Part shown: piece after piece, positions 26,876 through 36,136 of the stretch
How the letters are laid out: every line of letters begins with the position of its first letter
How positions within the stretch are numbered: the first letter of the stretch is position 1
NCBI RefSeq assembly: GCF_001306175.1
Contig: NZ_LGKN01000003.1
Span: 372,001-436,000, forward strand
Reading direction: 5' to 3'
From: Ardenticatena maritima
Lineage (GTDB): Bacteria > Chloroflexota > Anaerolineae > Ardenticatenales > Ardenticatenaceae
DNA: 64,000 nucleotides
Notes under the pieces: generated by a model
Seen by the model: only the letters and a program-made list of their open reading frames with translations
Told to the model about the DNA's origin: nothing
Databases searched by the model: none
Position numbers and translations under genes: made by a program

Positions 26876-27760
26876 ATGTCGCGTTGGCAAGCCGACCTGA
26901 CTCTTGTTTTCATCACCGTCATTTGGGGGTCCACATTCGTCATGGTGAAAAACGCGCTGGACGATGTTCAGCCGATGACGTTTGTGGCATGGCGGTTCTG
27001 GATTGCCACGTTGGTGCTGGTCTTTTTGTTTCGGCAACAGGCGCGCACCATCTCGCAGGCGGAATGGCGCGCTGGTATGCTCATCGGGCTTTTTTTGGCG
27101 ATGGGCTACATTTTCCAGACGATTGGGCTGCAATACACCACATCCGCCAAAGCGGGCTTCATCACGGGCTTGAACATTGTGCTTGTGCCCATTTTTTCGG
27201 CGATGTTGTTGCGCCAGGCGCCGGGGCGCTGGGCGGTGCTGGGTGTTGTTTTGGCGACGGTGGGGCTGGCGTTGCTTTCGCTCAATGCCGATTTGACCTT
27301 GCAACGCGGCGATGCGTGGGTGATGGCGTGCGCCGTGGCGTTTGCCCTGCATATCGTCAGTATTTCGCATTTCACGGCGCGCCATAGCGCCATTTCGCTC
27401 GCCATTGTGCAGATTGCCACGGTGGCGCTCGCTGCCACGCTGGCGGCGTTCGTCTTCGAGCAACCGCGGGTGCGCTTGCCGTTGGACACGTGGGGCGCGA
27501 TTGCGTTCACCGGCGTTGTGGCCACCGCGCTTGTTTTCAGCCTGCAAACGTATGTCCAGCGTTTTACCACCGCCACCCATACCGCGCTCATCTTCAGCCT
27601 CGAACCGGTGTTTGCCGCGCTGTTTGGCTGGTGGTGGGCGGGCGAAGTGCTGGGACCGCGCGAAGTGGTCGGCTCGGCGCTGATTTTGGGCGGCATGCTC
27701 GTGGCGGAGTTAGGGGCGCTGGTTGTGGCGCAGAAAAACCTGGAATTGGAAGAAGCGTGA
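26876..27760 (+). CDS. EamA (DMT superfamily) transporter
   Basis: 294 residues, ten membrane helices in two EamA repeats. The first repeat starts LVFITVIWGSTFVMVKNAL and the second ends TALIFSLEPVFAALFGWWWAGEVLGPREVVGSALILGGM, the usual family ending with the conserved EP and GE. Substrate not predictable; metabolite or amino-acid efflux is typical. The ATG at 26876 has GGAGGGG just upstream. A long palindrome begins at its stop codon. Confidence 0.9.
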   Translation: MSRWQADLTLVFITVIWGSTFVMVKNALDDVQPMTFVAWRFWIATLVLVFLFRQQARTISQAEWRAGMLIGLFLAMGYIFQTIGLQYTTSAKAGFITGLNIVLVPIFSAMLLRQAPGRWAVLGVVLATVGLALLSLNADLTLQRGDAWVMACAVAFALHIVSISHFTARHSAISLAIVQIATVALAATLAAFVFEQPRVRLPLDTWGAIAFTGVVATALVFSLQTYVQRFTTATHTALIFSLEPVFAALFGWWWAGEVLGPREVVGSALILGGMLVAELGALVVAQKNLELEEA

Positions 27761-27801
27761 GACCTGTCAGGTCGTCTCCTCATCAACGACCTGACAGGTC
27801 T
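27760..27801. repeat. Long intergenic palindrome with ACCTGTCAGGT core
   Basis: AGACCTGTCAGGTCGT and ACGACCTGACAGGTCT (16 bp) flank a 10-base loop. Each arm is itself nearly palindromic. It lies between converging genes, with no T-run, so it is either an unusual terminator or a dispersed repeat. A separate perfect GGGGTTAACCCC palindrome overlaps the rnz stop codon at 27809-27820. Confidence 0.75.
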
Positions 27802-27812
27802 GTTGGTGGGGG

Positions 27813-28730
27813 TTAACCCCGTTTCACCACCACACGGTCGAAGTCGCGCACGACATACGCTTCGGGAAAGATGGTGCGGGCTTCGGCTTCTACTTCGGGA
27901 CCGCGGTAGCGGCGGCTGATGTGGTTCAGGTAGAGTGTCCTGACCCCCGCCTCACGCGCCAACCAGGCGGCTTGTTTGGCGGTGATGTGCCCATGTTGCG
28001 CCGCCATCTCGCGCTCTTCCTCGGTGTAGGTCGCTTCGATCACCAGTGCGTCCGCCCCGCGTACAATCTCCACCAGCGGCTCGACGGCGTCCACGTCGCC
28101 GACATAGACCAGTTTGGTGCCTTTCTCAGGGGGACCCAGCACGTCGTCCGGCGTGATGACGCGCCCATCGGCAAGCGTAATGGATTCGCCGGCGACCAGC
28201 CGCCCCCGCTCGGGACCAAACGGCACGCCCAGCGCGGTGGCGCGTTCGTTCAGGAAGCGGCGTTTGGGGTGCTCCTCGAACACAAACCCGTAGGCGTCCG
28301 CGCCACGGTGAATGACGGGGAACGCTGTGACGCGAAAAGAAGTGTCTTCGTACACCACAAACCCATCTTTCAAGGTGTGGTAGGTGATGTTGAGCGGGCT
28401 ATTTTGCTCCTGAATGACGATGTTGAGCAGGCGGCGCACCCGTTGCAGGGTTTTTCGCCCGCCGTAAATGTGCAAGGCTTCGTGCAGTTCCCAGCGGGCA
28501 AACGTTGACGCCAGCCCCGCCAGCCCCAGAATGTGGTCGAGGTGGGAGTGGGTGATGAGAATACGGTCGAGTTTGCGGAAACCCAGTTCACTTTTCAGCA
28601 ACTGCCGCTGCGTGCCTTCGCCGCAATCAATCAAAAAGCGGTTGCCGCGGGCGAGTACCATTGTTGCGCTCACGTTGCGCGTCACCGACGGCGCAGATGC
28701 CGATGTGCCTAAAAAGACAATCTCGAACAT
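27813..28730 (-). CDS. rnz: Ribonuclease Z
   Basis: 305 residues of the metallo-beta-lactamase fold. The zinc motif is ITHSHLDHILGL with His61, His63, Asp65 and His66, and further ligands lie in VYVGDVDAVEP, IEATY and the HITAKQAAWLA segment. The enzyme trims the 3' trailer of tRNA precursors. The start FEIVFLGTSASAPS is the family start. The ATG at 28730 is therefore used, although a longer frame opens at 28742. The gene is transcribed alone from its own promoter. Confidence 0.93.
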   Translation of the reverse strand: MFEIVFLGTSASAPSVTRNVSATMVLARGNRFLIDCGEGTQRQLLKSELGFRKLDRILITHSHLDHILGLAGLASTFARWELHEALHIYGGRKTLQRVRRLLNIVIQEQNSPLNITYHTLKDGFVVYEDTSFRVTAFPVIHRGADAYGFVFEEHPKRRFLNERATALGVPFGPERGRLVAGESITLADGRVITPDDVLGPPEKGTKLVYVGDVDAVEPLVEIVRGADALVIEATYTEEEREMAAQHGHITAKQAAWLAREAGVRTLYLNHISRRYRGPEVEAEARTIFPEAYVVRDFDRVVVKRG

Positions 28731-28819
28731 GCATACCCCCAACAGAAAGCGGCTGATACGCCGCTTGTGGTTTTGTCCTCTCTTCGTTTCATCGTATCAT
28801 AGGCGCTTGCAACCGGCGC

Positions 28820-28848
28820 ATTATACGAACTCTGTCAATCTCGACCAA
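28820..28848 (-). promoter_or_regulatory. Promoter of rnz
   Basis: Minus-strand TTGGTC (28843-28848), 17 bases, TATAAT (28820-28825). The -35 box overlaps the start codon of the divergent gene. Confidence 0.7.
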
Positions 28849-29324
28849 TGGATGCAACATTTCGGCTGGCAATCTCATACAGCGCACACCTGCTCGGCAC
28901 CATTCTTTGGATTGGGTGGAGTTTTTTGCTTGTTGTGGCAAGCACCACGCAAGATGACGTTTTTGTGAACCGCTTGCGCCGCTGGATGCCGTGGGCATTG
29001 TTGGGCTTTGCTGTGCTGGGTGGCAGCGGCTTCTACCAGATGGTGGTGGATGCCCATTACGAGGATTTGCTCGCCATCACCAACGCATGGAGCCGCGCCA
29101 TGCTTGTCAAACACCTGTTGTATGGGCTTGAATTGGTGTTGCTTGTGTGGTTGGAACTGGTTTTCTTCCCCGAATTTGGGTTGCAACAACGTATCCGCGA
29201 CGCTGGACGTTTCGCGCCGCACTATGAAACCATGCTTCGCCGCTTGCGCCTGGTGGCGTGGGTGAATGGCTTGCTGGCGGTGTCTGTGCTGGTGGCAACA
29301 GCGTACATGACGGCGCTCCCATGA
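28848..29324 (+). CDS. CopD-like four-helix membrane protein
   Basis: 158 residues with four membrane helices. A His in the first helix (SAHLLGTILWIGWSF) and another in the third (MLVKHLLYGLELVLL) are placed as in the CopD/YebZ copper-resistance or cytochrome-b-like membrane domain. The match is by pattern only. No convincing ribosome site precedes the ATG, and the start lies within the divergent rnz promoter, so the transcript may be near-leaderless. It overlaps the next gene in an ATGA arrangement. Confidence 0.65.
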   Translation: MDATFRLAISYSAHLLGTILWIGWSFLLVVASTTQDDVFVNRLRRWMPWALLGFAVLGGSGFYQMVVDAHYEDLLAITNAWSRAMLVKHLLYGLELVLLVWLELVFFPEFGLQQRIRDAGRFAPHYETMLRRLRLVAWVNGLLAVSVLVATAYMTALP

Positions 29325-30325
29325 TGTGGCAACGTGGACGGCAATCGGGCGGGTGGGTTTTTCTGTTGCTGGTGAGCCTCGGCATGGCGGTTGCCTGCAC
29401 GGTTTCGCCCACTTTGCTTGAACCGACCCCAACACAGCCACCCACGCTCACACCCGCGCCCACATTCACGCCCGCGCCGCTGCCCAGCCCAACCCCCACG
29501 GTGGAACCGCTTGCCCTGCATGTGGCGTGGTCGCCCAAACAGGTTGCCCAGGGGGAAACCGCCTTGCTTCTGGTGCGCACCACGCGCCCGGCGACCATCA
29601 GCGCCATTTTCGACGGGCTGCACCTGGCGCCCATCCCCTTCGCGCCGGATGCCGCGTGGGCGCTGATGCCGATCGCGCCCTGGAATCGCACGGGCGAGCG
29701 CCCGCTGGTGGTGCAAGCCGCCACCGCCGAGGGGGAAGTTGCCGAAGTGGTGGTGCGTGTTCCTGTTGTCGAACAGGCGTTTGAAATTCAGTACCTTGAA
29801 GTTCCCCCTGACCGTGTTGACCTGCTCGACCCACAACTGATTGCCGAAGAACGCGCCATGCTCTCGGCGATTTACCAGCAAGCCACGCCGCGCCGTCTCT
29901 GGAACAGCGCCTTTGCCTGGCCCCTGGGCGACGTGCTCGGCATTCTCACCACCGCATTTGGCACGCGCCGCAGTTATCAGGGCGAACCGCCGGGCGCGTA
30001 TCACGCCGCCCTGGATATTGCCGCCGAAGAGGGGACACCCGTCTATGCGTCCGCCGACGGCGTTGTCGCCTTTTCCGACGATGTGCATGTTCGCGGGAAA
30101 CTGGTTATCATAGACCATGGTGCGGGGCTCTATTCGGCGTACTTCCACATGGCGGAGCGCCTGGTTGCCGTTGGGCAAACCGTTTCACAGGGCGAACAGA
30201 TTGGCACTGTCGGCAACACCGGTTTGAGCACTGGTCCCCATTTGCATTGGGAACTGCGTATTCTGGATGTGCCCGTCAATCCGCGTCAGTGGATGCAACA
30301 AACCTGGCTTCCGCCCAACCCATAA
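29321..30325 (+). CDS. M23 (LytM) peptidase lipoprotein
   Basis: 334 residues. A signal sequence ends at Cys26 (GMAVAC), followed by a Pro/Thr-rich spacer (about 32-60), a small beta domain and a C-terminal peptidase M23 domain (about 215-325). The zinc site is given by HAALDIAAEEGTPVYA (HxxxD, with Ala in place of the usual Gly) and HLHWEL. M23 enzymes cut peptidoglycan cross-bridges or act as envelope regulators when degenerate; here the ligands appear intact. It is probably lipid-anchored on the outer face of the membrane. Coupled to the gene upstream. Confidence 0.87.
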   Translation: MMWQRGRQSGGWVFLLLVSLGMAVACTVSPTLLEPTPTQPPTLTPAPTFTPAPLPSPTPTVEPLALHVAWSPKQVAQGETALLLVRTTRPATISAIFDGLHLAPIPFAPDAAWALMPIAPWNRTGERPLVVQAATAEGEVAEVVVRVPVVEQAFEIQYLEVPPDRVDLLDPQLIAEERAMLSAIYQQATPRRLWNSAFAWPLGDVLGILTTAFGTRRSYQGEPPGAYHAALDIAAEEGTPVYASADGVVAFSDDVHVRGKLVIIDHGAGLYSAYFHMAERLVAVGQTVSQGEQIGTVGNTGLSTGPHLHWELRILDVPVNPRQWMQQTWLPPNP

Positions 30326-30364
30326 CCATCTCGCAAGACTATGCGATAACGAGAGAGAACGACC

Positions 30365-31882
30365 ATGCATGACACGACAACGCCATCGCTGACCATTGTT
30401 CTCAATTCGGCGATTGAAGAAACGCCCGAAGGGTGGCGGCATGGCATTCGCCCCGCCGCCGCCGCACGCTTTCGGACGCTTATTGACGCTTTGCGGCTCG
30501 ATGAAGCCGAAGGCGTCCATCTCATCGAAGCCGAACCGCTTGATGAAGACGTGTTGGGCGCGTTTCATGCGCCCGAATACCTGGCGACCATCAAAGCCGT
30601 CGCCGAAGAAGGCGCGAGTTTGCTGGATGAAGCCGCCTACGGGCTTGATGACGCCCAGGTGCCCATCTTCCCAGACATGCACGCCTATTTCGGCGCGCAG
30701 GTCGCCACGCTGCTCACCGCCGCCCGTCAGATTGCGCTGGGGCGCACGCGCCATGCGCTGACGCCTGCGGGGGGAGCGCACCACCCGCGCCCCGCCGAAG
30801 CGCGCGGTTTGAGCCTCTACAACGATGTAGCGCTGGCGCTCCATCTGCTGGCTGAACACGGCTTGCGTGTGCTCTACCTCAACCTGGACGCCCACCACCC
30901 CGACGCCGTGCAAGACGCCTTCTGGCAAACCGACCGCGTGGTGGTGCTGTCAGTCCACGAAGGGGGCGATTTTCTTTTCCCCGGCACCGGCGAACCGGAA
31001 GAAATTGGCGACGGTCCCGGACGCGGCGCGACCATCAACCTGCCGTTGCCGCCGCTTGCGGACGATTCCCATTTGGAACGCCTGCTCAACGAGGTCATCG
31101 TCCCCGTTGTCCAACATGTCGCGCCCGACGTGGTAGTGCTCCAACTTGGGGCGGATATCCACCCCGCCGACGACGTGGCGCATTTGCGCCTCACCACCAA
31201 CGGGCTTGATGCACTTTTTGAAGCGCTGACGCCGCACGTGCCGCATTGGTTGGTCATGGGTGGAGAAGGCACCGACCCCGCCGTCCCGCCCCGTTTTTTG
31301 CTGGTGGCGGCGGCGCATTTGGCGGAAACCATCGCCCTGCCCGCGGAGATGCCTGCGGCATACGTCTCTATGTGGGAAGCCGGCGCACTGCGTGATGAAC
31401 CGCCAGCGCCGTTGCCTGCGTCCTATGCCGCTTATGTGGACGCCTATTTGCAAGCCCACTTGACCCGTTTGCAAGCCGCCCTTGGGGAGAGCGTGCCGCT
31501 TGCCATCTCCTTCGAGGAGCGGAGCGAAACCGCCCCCGAAGCGTTCTCGCGTTGGCAAGGTTTGACCGAATACACCACCAGCCTGCCCGACGTGCAGGTG
31601 CCCCAATCCGTGGCGGAACGCATTGCTCGCGATGAAGCGCAACGCGCTGCGCAAGAGGCTGCGCCGTCTGAGGAAGTGGAGGACGGGGAAGAAGAAGACG
31701 CGTCCGAAGCAAGCGCACCATCTGGCAAGAAGAAGCGGCGGCGTGGCGGCAATCGACGGCGCAGGAGCGGTGGGGGGAGCGCCGCCGGCAGCGAACCGTC
31801 GGCAACGGCGCGCAAGAAAGGGCAAAAATCGAAATCGAAAAAGCGCGGTGGTCGCAACAGCCGCCGCAAGGGCAAAAAATAG
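30365..31882 (+). CDS. Histone-deacetylase-family protein with basic C-terminal tail
   Basis: 505 residues. Residues 1-410 match the arginase/deacetylase fold: AGGAHHPRPAEARGLSLYNDVALA carries the His139-His140 dyad, and LNLDAHHPDAVQDAF carries zinc ligands Asp175 and His177. LQLGADIHPADDVAHL carries the third ligand, Asp264. The catalytic tyrosine loop (normally GGGGY) reads MGGEGTDP, so that residue is changed. From about 430 an acidic stretch leads into a Lys/Arg/Gly/Ser-rich tail of about 55 residues, resembling nucleic-acid-binding tails. The likely reaction is removal of an acetyl group from a small molecule or protein. Weak leader, no clear operon partner upstream. Confidence 0.82.
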   Translation: MHDTTTPSLTIVLNSAIEETPEGWRHGIRPAAAARFRTLIDALRLDEAEGVHLIEAEPLDEDVLGAFHAPEYLATIKAVAEEGASLLDEAAYGLDDAQVPIFPDMHAYFGAQVATLLTAARQIALGRTRHALTPAGGAHHPRPAEARGLSLYNDVALALHLLAEHGLRVLYLNLDAHHPDAVQDAFWQTDRVVVLSVHEGGDFLFPGTGEPEEIGDGPGRGATINLPLPPLADDSHLERLLNEVIVPVVQHVAPDVVVLQLGADIHPADDVAHLRLTTNGLDALFEALTPHVPHWLVMGGEGTDPAVPPRFLLVAAAHLAETIALPAEMPAAYVSMWEAGALRDEPPAPLPASYAAYVDAYLQAHLTRLQAALGESVPLAISFEERSETAPEAFSRWQGLTEYTTSLPDVQVPQSVAERIARDEAQRAAQEAAPSEEVEDGEEEDASEASAPSGKKKRRRGGNRRRRSGGGSAAGSEPSATARKKGQKSKSKKRGGRNSRRKGKK

Positions 31883-31894
31883 CGTGAGGCGTCT

Positions 31895-32299
31895 ATGAAC
31901 ACGATACAGCGACAAGTGCCCGGTTGGTTGATTGACCTGTTGTTGGTTGCAGGCATGATTGCCCTTTCGATTGCCGTCGAACGCGCGACCCAGGGGCGCA
32001 TTGCCAACACGTCCATCATCGTTTGGGTGGGCGCGGTCTATTTTGTGCTCCTGCGTGTCGGAGCGTTTTTGGCGCGTGTGGGGCAAACATTGGGATGCCT
32101 GGGGGCGCTGGTGATGGCGTGGGTACTCCCGTGCGGCTTTGTCGGCTGGTTGGCGCTTTCGCCCGACCGCCAGGCAATGGCGCGTGATTCCATTTACCTG
32201 TTCGCCCTGCAAGGCGTTTTCATCATCATCGTCATGTGGATGACCTTCGAGCGCATTCGCTATCACGATCAACAGCGTTTTGGAAACCACACGGGCTAA
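31895..32299 (+). CDS. Unrecognised four-helix membrane protein
   Basis: 134 residues with four predicted membrane helices (about 11-30, 40-58, 65-88 and 100-120) and a short basic tail. No family recognised. It starts 12 bases after the HDAC-family gene and shortly precedes the helicase gene on the same strand, so the three may be cotranscribed. Confidence 0.7.
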   Translation: MNTIQRQVPGWLIDLLLVAGMIALSIAVERATQGRIANTSIIVWVGAVYFVLLRVGAFLARVGQTLGCLGALVMAWVLPCGFVGWLALSPDRQAMARDSIYLFALQGVFIIIVMWMTFERIRYHDQQRFGNHTG

Positions 32300-32344
32300 C
32301 ATGCGTGCGCCGTCTGTCGTCTCTTGAAACCACAGGATGTACCG

Positions 32345-34648
32345 ATGTCTGCACTTGACGTGCTTGTGCAAACAATTGTCACCAGCCGTGAGTACGAGGG
32401 GCAAGTTGCCCACACGCGCTACCTGCCGGCGCGTGAGCCGCGATTTCGCTCCCTGTCGCGCCCCATCAAGCGACCGGTGGCGCAGGCATTGCGTGCGCTG
32501 GGTGTGCGGCGACTCTACACCCATCAGGCGCACGCCATTGACGCGGCGCGTGAAGGGCGGCATGTTGTTGTGGCTACCGGCACAGCCAGCGGGAAAACGC
32601 TCTGCTACAACGTGCCCGTGCTGGACACCTGGCTGCGTGATACCAACAGCCGCGCGCTCTACCTCTTCCCCACCAAAGCCCTCGCGCAAGACCAACTGCG
32701 CACACTCGAAACGCTATGCGCCACCGAGGGGCTCGAATCTGTACGTTTTGCCACATACGATGGCGACACCCCCAAAGCCGACCGGGGGCGTATTCGTCGG
32801 CGGGCGCATATCATTTTGACGAACCCCGACATGCTGCATGTGGGCATTTTGCCGAACCATGCCGCGTGGGCGCACTTTCTCGCCAATCTGCGCTACGTGG
32901 TAATTGATGAAGCCCACTACTACCGCGGCGTCCTTGGTAGCCATGTCGCCAACATTCTGCGGCGGCTCTGGCGCTTGTGCGACTTCTACGGAAGCCGCCC
33001 GGTGGTGATTGCCGCCTCGGCGACGATTGCCAACCCCGGTGAGCATGTCGAGCGCCTGATTGGCATGCCCGTCGAAGTGGTGAATGAGGACGGTGGACCG
33101 CGTGGGCAGCGCATTTTTCTGCTCTGGAATCCCCCATGCCTGGACCGCGCCTGCCTTTCGCGGCGTAGCGCCAACACCGAAGCCGCAAACTTGCTCGCCA
33201 TGCTCATGCAGAATGATTTGCGCACCATCGTTTTCACGCGGTCGCGCCGTGCCGCCGAACTCATTTTGCGCTACGCCCGTGATCGGCTTGAAGCCCATGC
33301 CCCGGAGTTGAGCGACCGCGTGGCCGCCTATCGCGCCGGCTACCTCGCCGAACAGCGCCGCCAAATCGAAAAAGCCCTGTTTGATGAAGAGTTGCTGGGC
33401 GTCACCGCGACCAACGCGCTCGAACTGGGGATTGACATCGGCGGGCTGGACGCTGTGCTCACGGTGGGGTTTCCCGGCACGATTGCCAGCCTTTGGCAGC
33501 AAGTGGGGCGCGCCGGGCGCGGCGCGCGCGAATCGCTTGCCGTGCTCATCGCGCAAGACAACCCGCTCGACCAGTACCTCATGCACCATCCCGAAGCCAT
33601 CTTTGAACGCCCGGTTGAGCAGGCGCTGATTGACCCCGAAAACGAGCACATCCTGCGCGACCATCTGCTGTGCGCCGCCTACGAACGCCCCCTGGACGAG
33701 AGCGACCGCGAGCGTTTTGGCGGCGACGCCTTCGATGAGATGGCACGGCTGCTCGAAGGCGTGGGGCTGCTGCAAGAACGCCATGGTCGCCTCTTCTACA
33801 CAGGGCGCGACGAGTATCCCGCCCAGCATGTCAACATTCGCAGTTTGGGGGGCGACCCCTACCTGCTTTTGTTGCGCACGCGGCGCGGTGAAACCATCAC
33901 CTTGGAAACATTGGAGCCTGCGCTGGTGTTTGAACGCGCCCACCCCGGCGCGGTCTATCTTCACCAGGGCGAATCCTACCTTGTCGAAGAAGTGGACATG
34001 GCGCGGCGGCGTATTTGGCTGCGCGATGATGACGTGGATTACTACACCCGCCCGCGCCTGGAAACAGATTTTCGCTTGGAGCGCGTTTGGGAACAGAAGC
34101 AACTCGGCGCTGTGACCGTCTTCTTGGGTGAACTGACTGTTGTCCAGCAAGTGGTTGGCTACCGTCGCCATCGGCTGTTCACCGAAGAAGTGCTCAGCGA
34201 GCACGACCTCACACTCCCCCCAACTGAATTCCGCACGGTAGGCGTCTGGTGGACGGTGCCGCTGGCTTGGGCGCCCGAAATGGCGCGCTTGGGGCTGGAT
34301 TTTGCCGGCGGGCTACATGCCGCTGAACATACCGCCATTGGTTTGCTGCCCCTGTTTGCCATGTGCGACCGGTGGGACATTGGCGGCGTCTCAACCCCCA
34401 TGCACCCTGATACCGGCACACCACTCATTTGTATTTATGATGGGCATCCAGGCGGCGTCGGCATTGCTGAACGGGGCTATGAGCAATTGGAAACACTTTG
34501 GCACGCCACATTGGACCATCTGGAGACATGCCCCTGTCAGGATGGATGCCCTGCTTGTATTCAAAGCCCAAAATGTGGTAATAATAATTTGACGCTTGAT
34601 AAGCATGCCGCCCGCTGGCTTCTTCGACGCCTGCTGGCATCTCTCTAA
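32345..34648 (+). CDS. DEAD/DEAH-box helicase with C-terminal cysteine cluster (MrfA/YprA-like)
   Basis: 767 residues. Two RecA-like domains: LYTHQAHAI (Q-like), ATGTASGKTL (Walker A), VIDEAHYYRG (DEAH), ASATIANP (motif III) and WQQVGRAGRGA (motif VI). The C-terminal part includes HPGGVGIAERGYE and the cysteine set CPCQDGC-PACIQSPKC, the DUF1998-type metal site of YprA/MrfA (Hrq1-like) DNA-repair helicases. The family unwinds DNA 3'-5' and in Bacillus repairs mitomycin lesions with MrfB. The ATG at 32345 is preferred; a TTG at 32324 is possible. Confidence 0.88.
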   Translation: MSALDVLVQTIVTSREYEGQVAHTRYLPAREPRFRSLSRPIKRPVAQALRALGVRRLYTHQAHAIDAAREGRHVVVATGTASGKTLCYNVPVLDTWLRDTNSRALYLFPTKALAQDQLRTLETLCATEGLESVRFATYDGDTPKADRGRIRRRAHIILTNPDMLHVGILPNHAAWAHFLANLRYVVIDEAHYYRGVLGSHVANILRRLWRLCDFYGSRPVVIAASATIANPGEHVERLIGMPVEVVNEDGGPRGQRIFLLWNPPCLDRACLSRRSANTEAANLLAMLMQNDLRTIVFTRSRRAAELILRYARDRLEAHAPELSDRVAAYRAGYLAEQRRQIEKALFDEELLGVTATNALELGIDIGGLDAVLTVGFPGTIASLWQQVGRAGRGARESLAVLIAQDNPLDQYLMHHPEAIFERPVEQALIDPENEHILRDHLLCAAYERPLDESDRERFGGDAFDEMARLLEGVGLLQERHGRLFYTGRDEYPAQHVNIRSLGGDPYLLLLRTRRGETITLETLEPALVFERAHPGAVYLHQGESYLVEEVDMARRRIWLRDDDVDYYTRPRLETDFRLERVWEQKQLGAVTVFLGELTVVQQVVGYRRHRLFTEEVLSEHDLTLPPTEFRTVGVWWTVPLAWAPEMARLGLDFAGGLHAAEHTAIGLLPLFAMCDRWDIGGVSTPMHPDTGTPLICIYDGHPGGVGIAERGYEQLETLWHATLDHLETCPCQDGCPACIQSPKCGNNNLTLDKHAARWLLRRLLASL

Positions 34649-34686
34649 TGTACCCCGCTGTTGATCAACCAAACTGAGGAGGCTGT

Positions 34687-35199
34687 ATGAAGCAAAATGT
34701 GGCCGTTGTCGCCGCCATGACCGCTTATTACATTTTTCGGGGGCGCGTTGTGACTGGGAGCAAACGCCTCTCGGATGTGTTGAACGACCGCCTGACGGAT
34801 TACGTGGATATCGAAGATGTCCGCGTGTACAATCTTAAATCCCCCCAGACGCCCATTGATACGCCTAAAACGCTCTATCTGCGCAAGCGCGAAATTGAAG
34901 TCATTGCCATTCTTGAAGAACATATTGCAGACCCCTCAGGGCGGCTCTATTCCTATGTTGAGCGTGTGAAGAAGCCCGCCATCATGTACGTGCATACCTA
35001 TCGCGTCTATGGATTGATGGCGCTGCGTTCCAAACGTGAATCTATGGGTCCCCTCATCCGTGAAGGCGATGTGTTTACGCCGATGATTCAGGCGGAAATT
35101 CTTTCAGCGACTAACCCACATATTCGCGTCAAAACACCTGTGGCGCTTGTCAACGTCAACTCGTTTGAAGCATTTTCATTTGTGGAGGAACAGGCATGA
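34687..35199 (+). CDS. Unrecognised protein, DUF6812-like repeats
   Basis: 170 residues, no membrane helix. The first half contains RLSDVLNDRLTDYVDIEDVRVYNL and the second, KPAIMYVHTYRVYGLMALRSKRES, repeats a similar beta-rich layout. The RLSDxLN pattern recalls small proteins of the DUF6812 type, but this is a weak resemblance. A GAGGAGG site precedes the ATG. The stop overlaps the start of the hydrolase gene (ATGA). Confidence 0.7.
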   Translation: MKQNVAVVAAMTAYYIFRGRVVTGSKRLSDVLNDRLTDYVDIEDVRVYNLKSPQTPIDTPKTLYLRKREIEVIAILEEHIADPSGRLYSYVERVKKPAIMYVHTYRVYGLMALRSKRESMGPLIREGDVFTPMIQAEILSATNPHIRVKTPVALVNVNSFEAFSFVEEQA

Positions 35200-36065
35200 G
35201 CCAAGCGTCCATCTTGGCGACACTCCTCGTGCCGCCGGGCGCTGATTGGTGGCTGATGCGCAAACTCTTGGCGCGTCGTCCCCCCGACCCGGCGCGTAAT
35301 CCGGCGGCGTTTGGATTGGCGTACGAAGTCGTGACCTTTCCCGCCCGTGATGGCACACGGTTGATGGGATGGTGGATGCCCGCACCGGAGCCGGCGCGTG
35401 GAACGGTCGTCATCCTGCATGGGCAAGCGGGGAGTATGGATGGCGATCTCCATTATGCGCCCCATCTGGTGCGGCGCGGCTTCAACGTGCTCATGTTCGA
35501 TTTTCGCGCCCATGGTCGTTCGGACGGCGAGATCGTGACCTTTGGCTACTGGGAAGTGTGCGATGTGCGCGGCGCACTGGATTGGCTTGCCGCGCGCGGT
35601 ATTGAGCGTGTGGGCGTATGGGGCTGTTCAATGGGGGGCGGCGTGGCGTTGACAACCGCCGCCCATGATGCACGTATCGCCGCCCTTGTGCTGGATTGCC
35701 CCTTTGCGGTGCTGCCGCATGTTGTTGCCGGGGCGCTGCGTGAGCGGCATGTGCCGTCATGGTTTGCCGACGCGTGGGTGCGCCGCGCTTTGTGGCTGGC
35801 CGACCGCCGTTTGCATGTGGCCTTGCGCGTGGCCGAGCCGCTGCGTTGGGCGGCGCGGGTGCGTGTCCCTACGTTGATGTTGCACGCTGGGCGTGACCGG
35901 TTTATCCCGCGTGAAGACCGGGAGGCGCTTTTTGCCGCATTGGGGGCGTCGGTCAAAGAGCATTGGGTTGTCCCAGAGGCAGACCATCGCGAGATTGAGC
36001 ACGTCGCACCGAACGAGTATTTTTCGCGCATCCCCGCCTGGTTTGAGGCGCATTTAGCCTCGTAA
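35196..36065 (+). CDS. Alpha/beta hydrolase
   Basis: 289 residues. Oxyanion-type HGQAG follows the strand VVILHG. The nucleophile elbow is GCSMGGG (Ser between Cys and Met) and the acid is probably Asp in LHAGRDRFIP. The catalytic His is in EADHREIEHV. The layout matches the ABHD/Dienelactone-hydrolase-like group with an N-terminal membrane-proximal segment but no clear signal peptide. Substrate unknown. Coupled to the preceding gene and followed by a strong terminator. Confidence 0.87.
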   Translation: MSQASILATLLVPPGADWWLMRKLLARRPPDPARNPAAFGLAYEVVTFPARDGTRLMGWWMPAPEPARGTVVILHGQAGSMDGDLHYAPHLVRRGFNVLMFDFRAHGRSDGEIVTFGYWEVCDVRGALDWLAARGIERVGVWGCSMGGGVALTTAAHDARIAALVLDCPFAVLPHVVAGALRERHVPSWFADAWVRRALWLADRRLHVALRVAEPLRWAARVRVPTLMLHAGRDRFIPREDREALFAALGASVKEHWVVPEADHREIEHVAPNEYFSRIPAWFEAHLAS

Positions 36066-36087
36066 GCCATTGGGGGGGACGCAGACA

Positions 36088-36115
36088 AAAAGGCGCTTCG
36101 TGCGAAGCGCCTTTT
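36088..36115. terminator. Bidirectional terminator between hydrolase and fabH
   Basis: A 12-bp stem AAAAGGCGCTTC/GAAGCGCCTTTT with a GTGC loop, flanked by A- and T-rich ends. Confidence 0.9.
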
Positions 36116-36136
36116 GTCTTTCCGCCGTGTATTCAA

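Noticed and set aside
30950-32695. A 581-codon minus-strand frame opposite the HDAC-family gene
   Set aside because: Low-complexity antisense translation (Arg/His/Gln-rich) with no family features; the plus-strand gene has clear zinc ligands.
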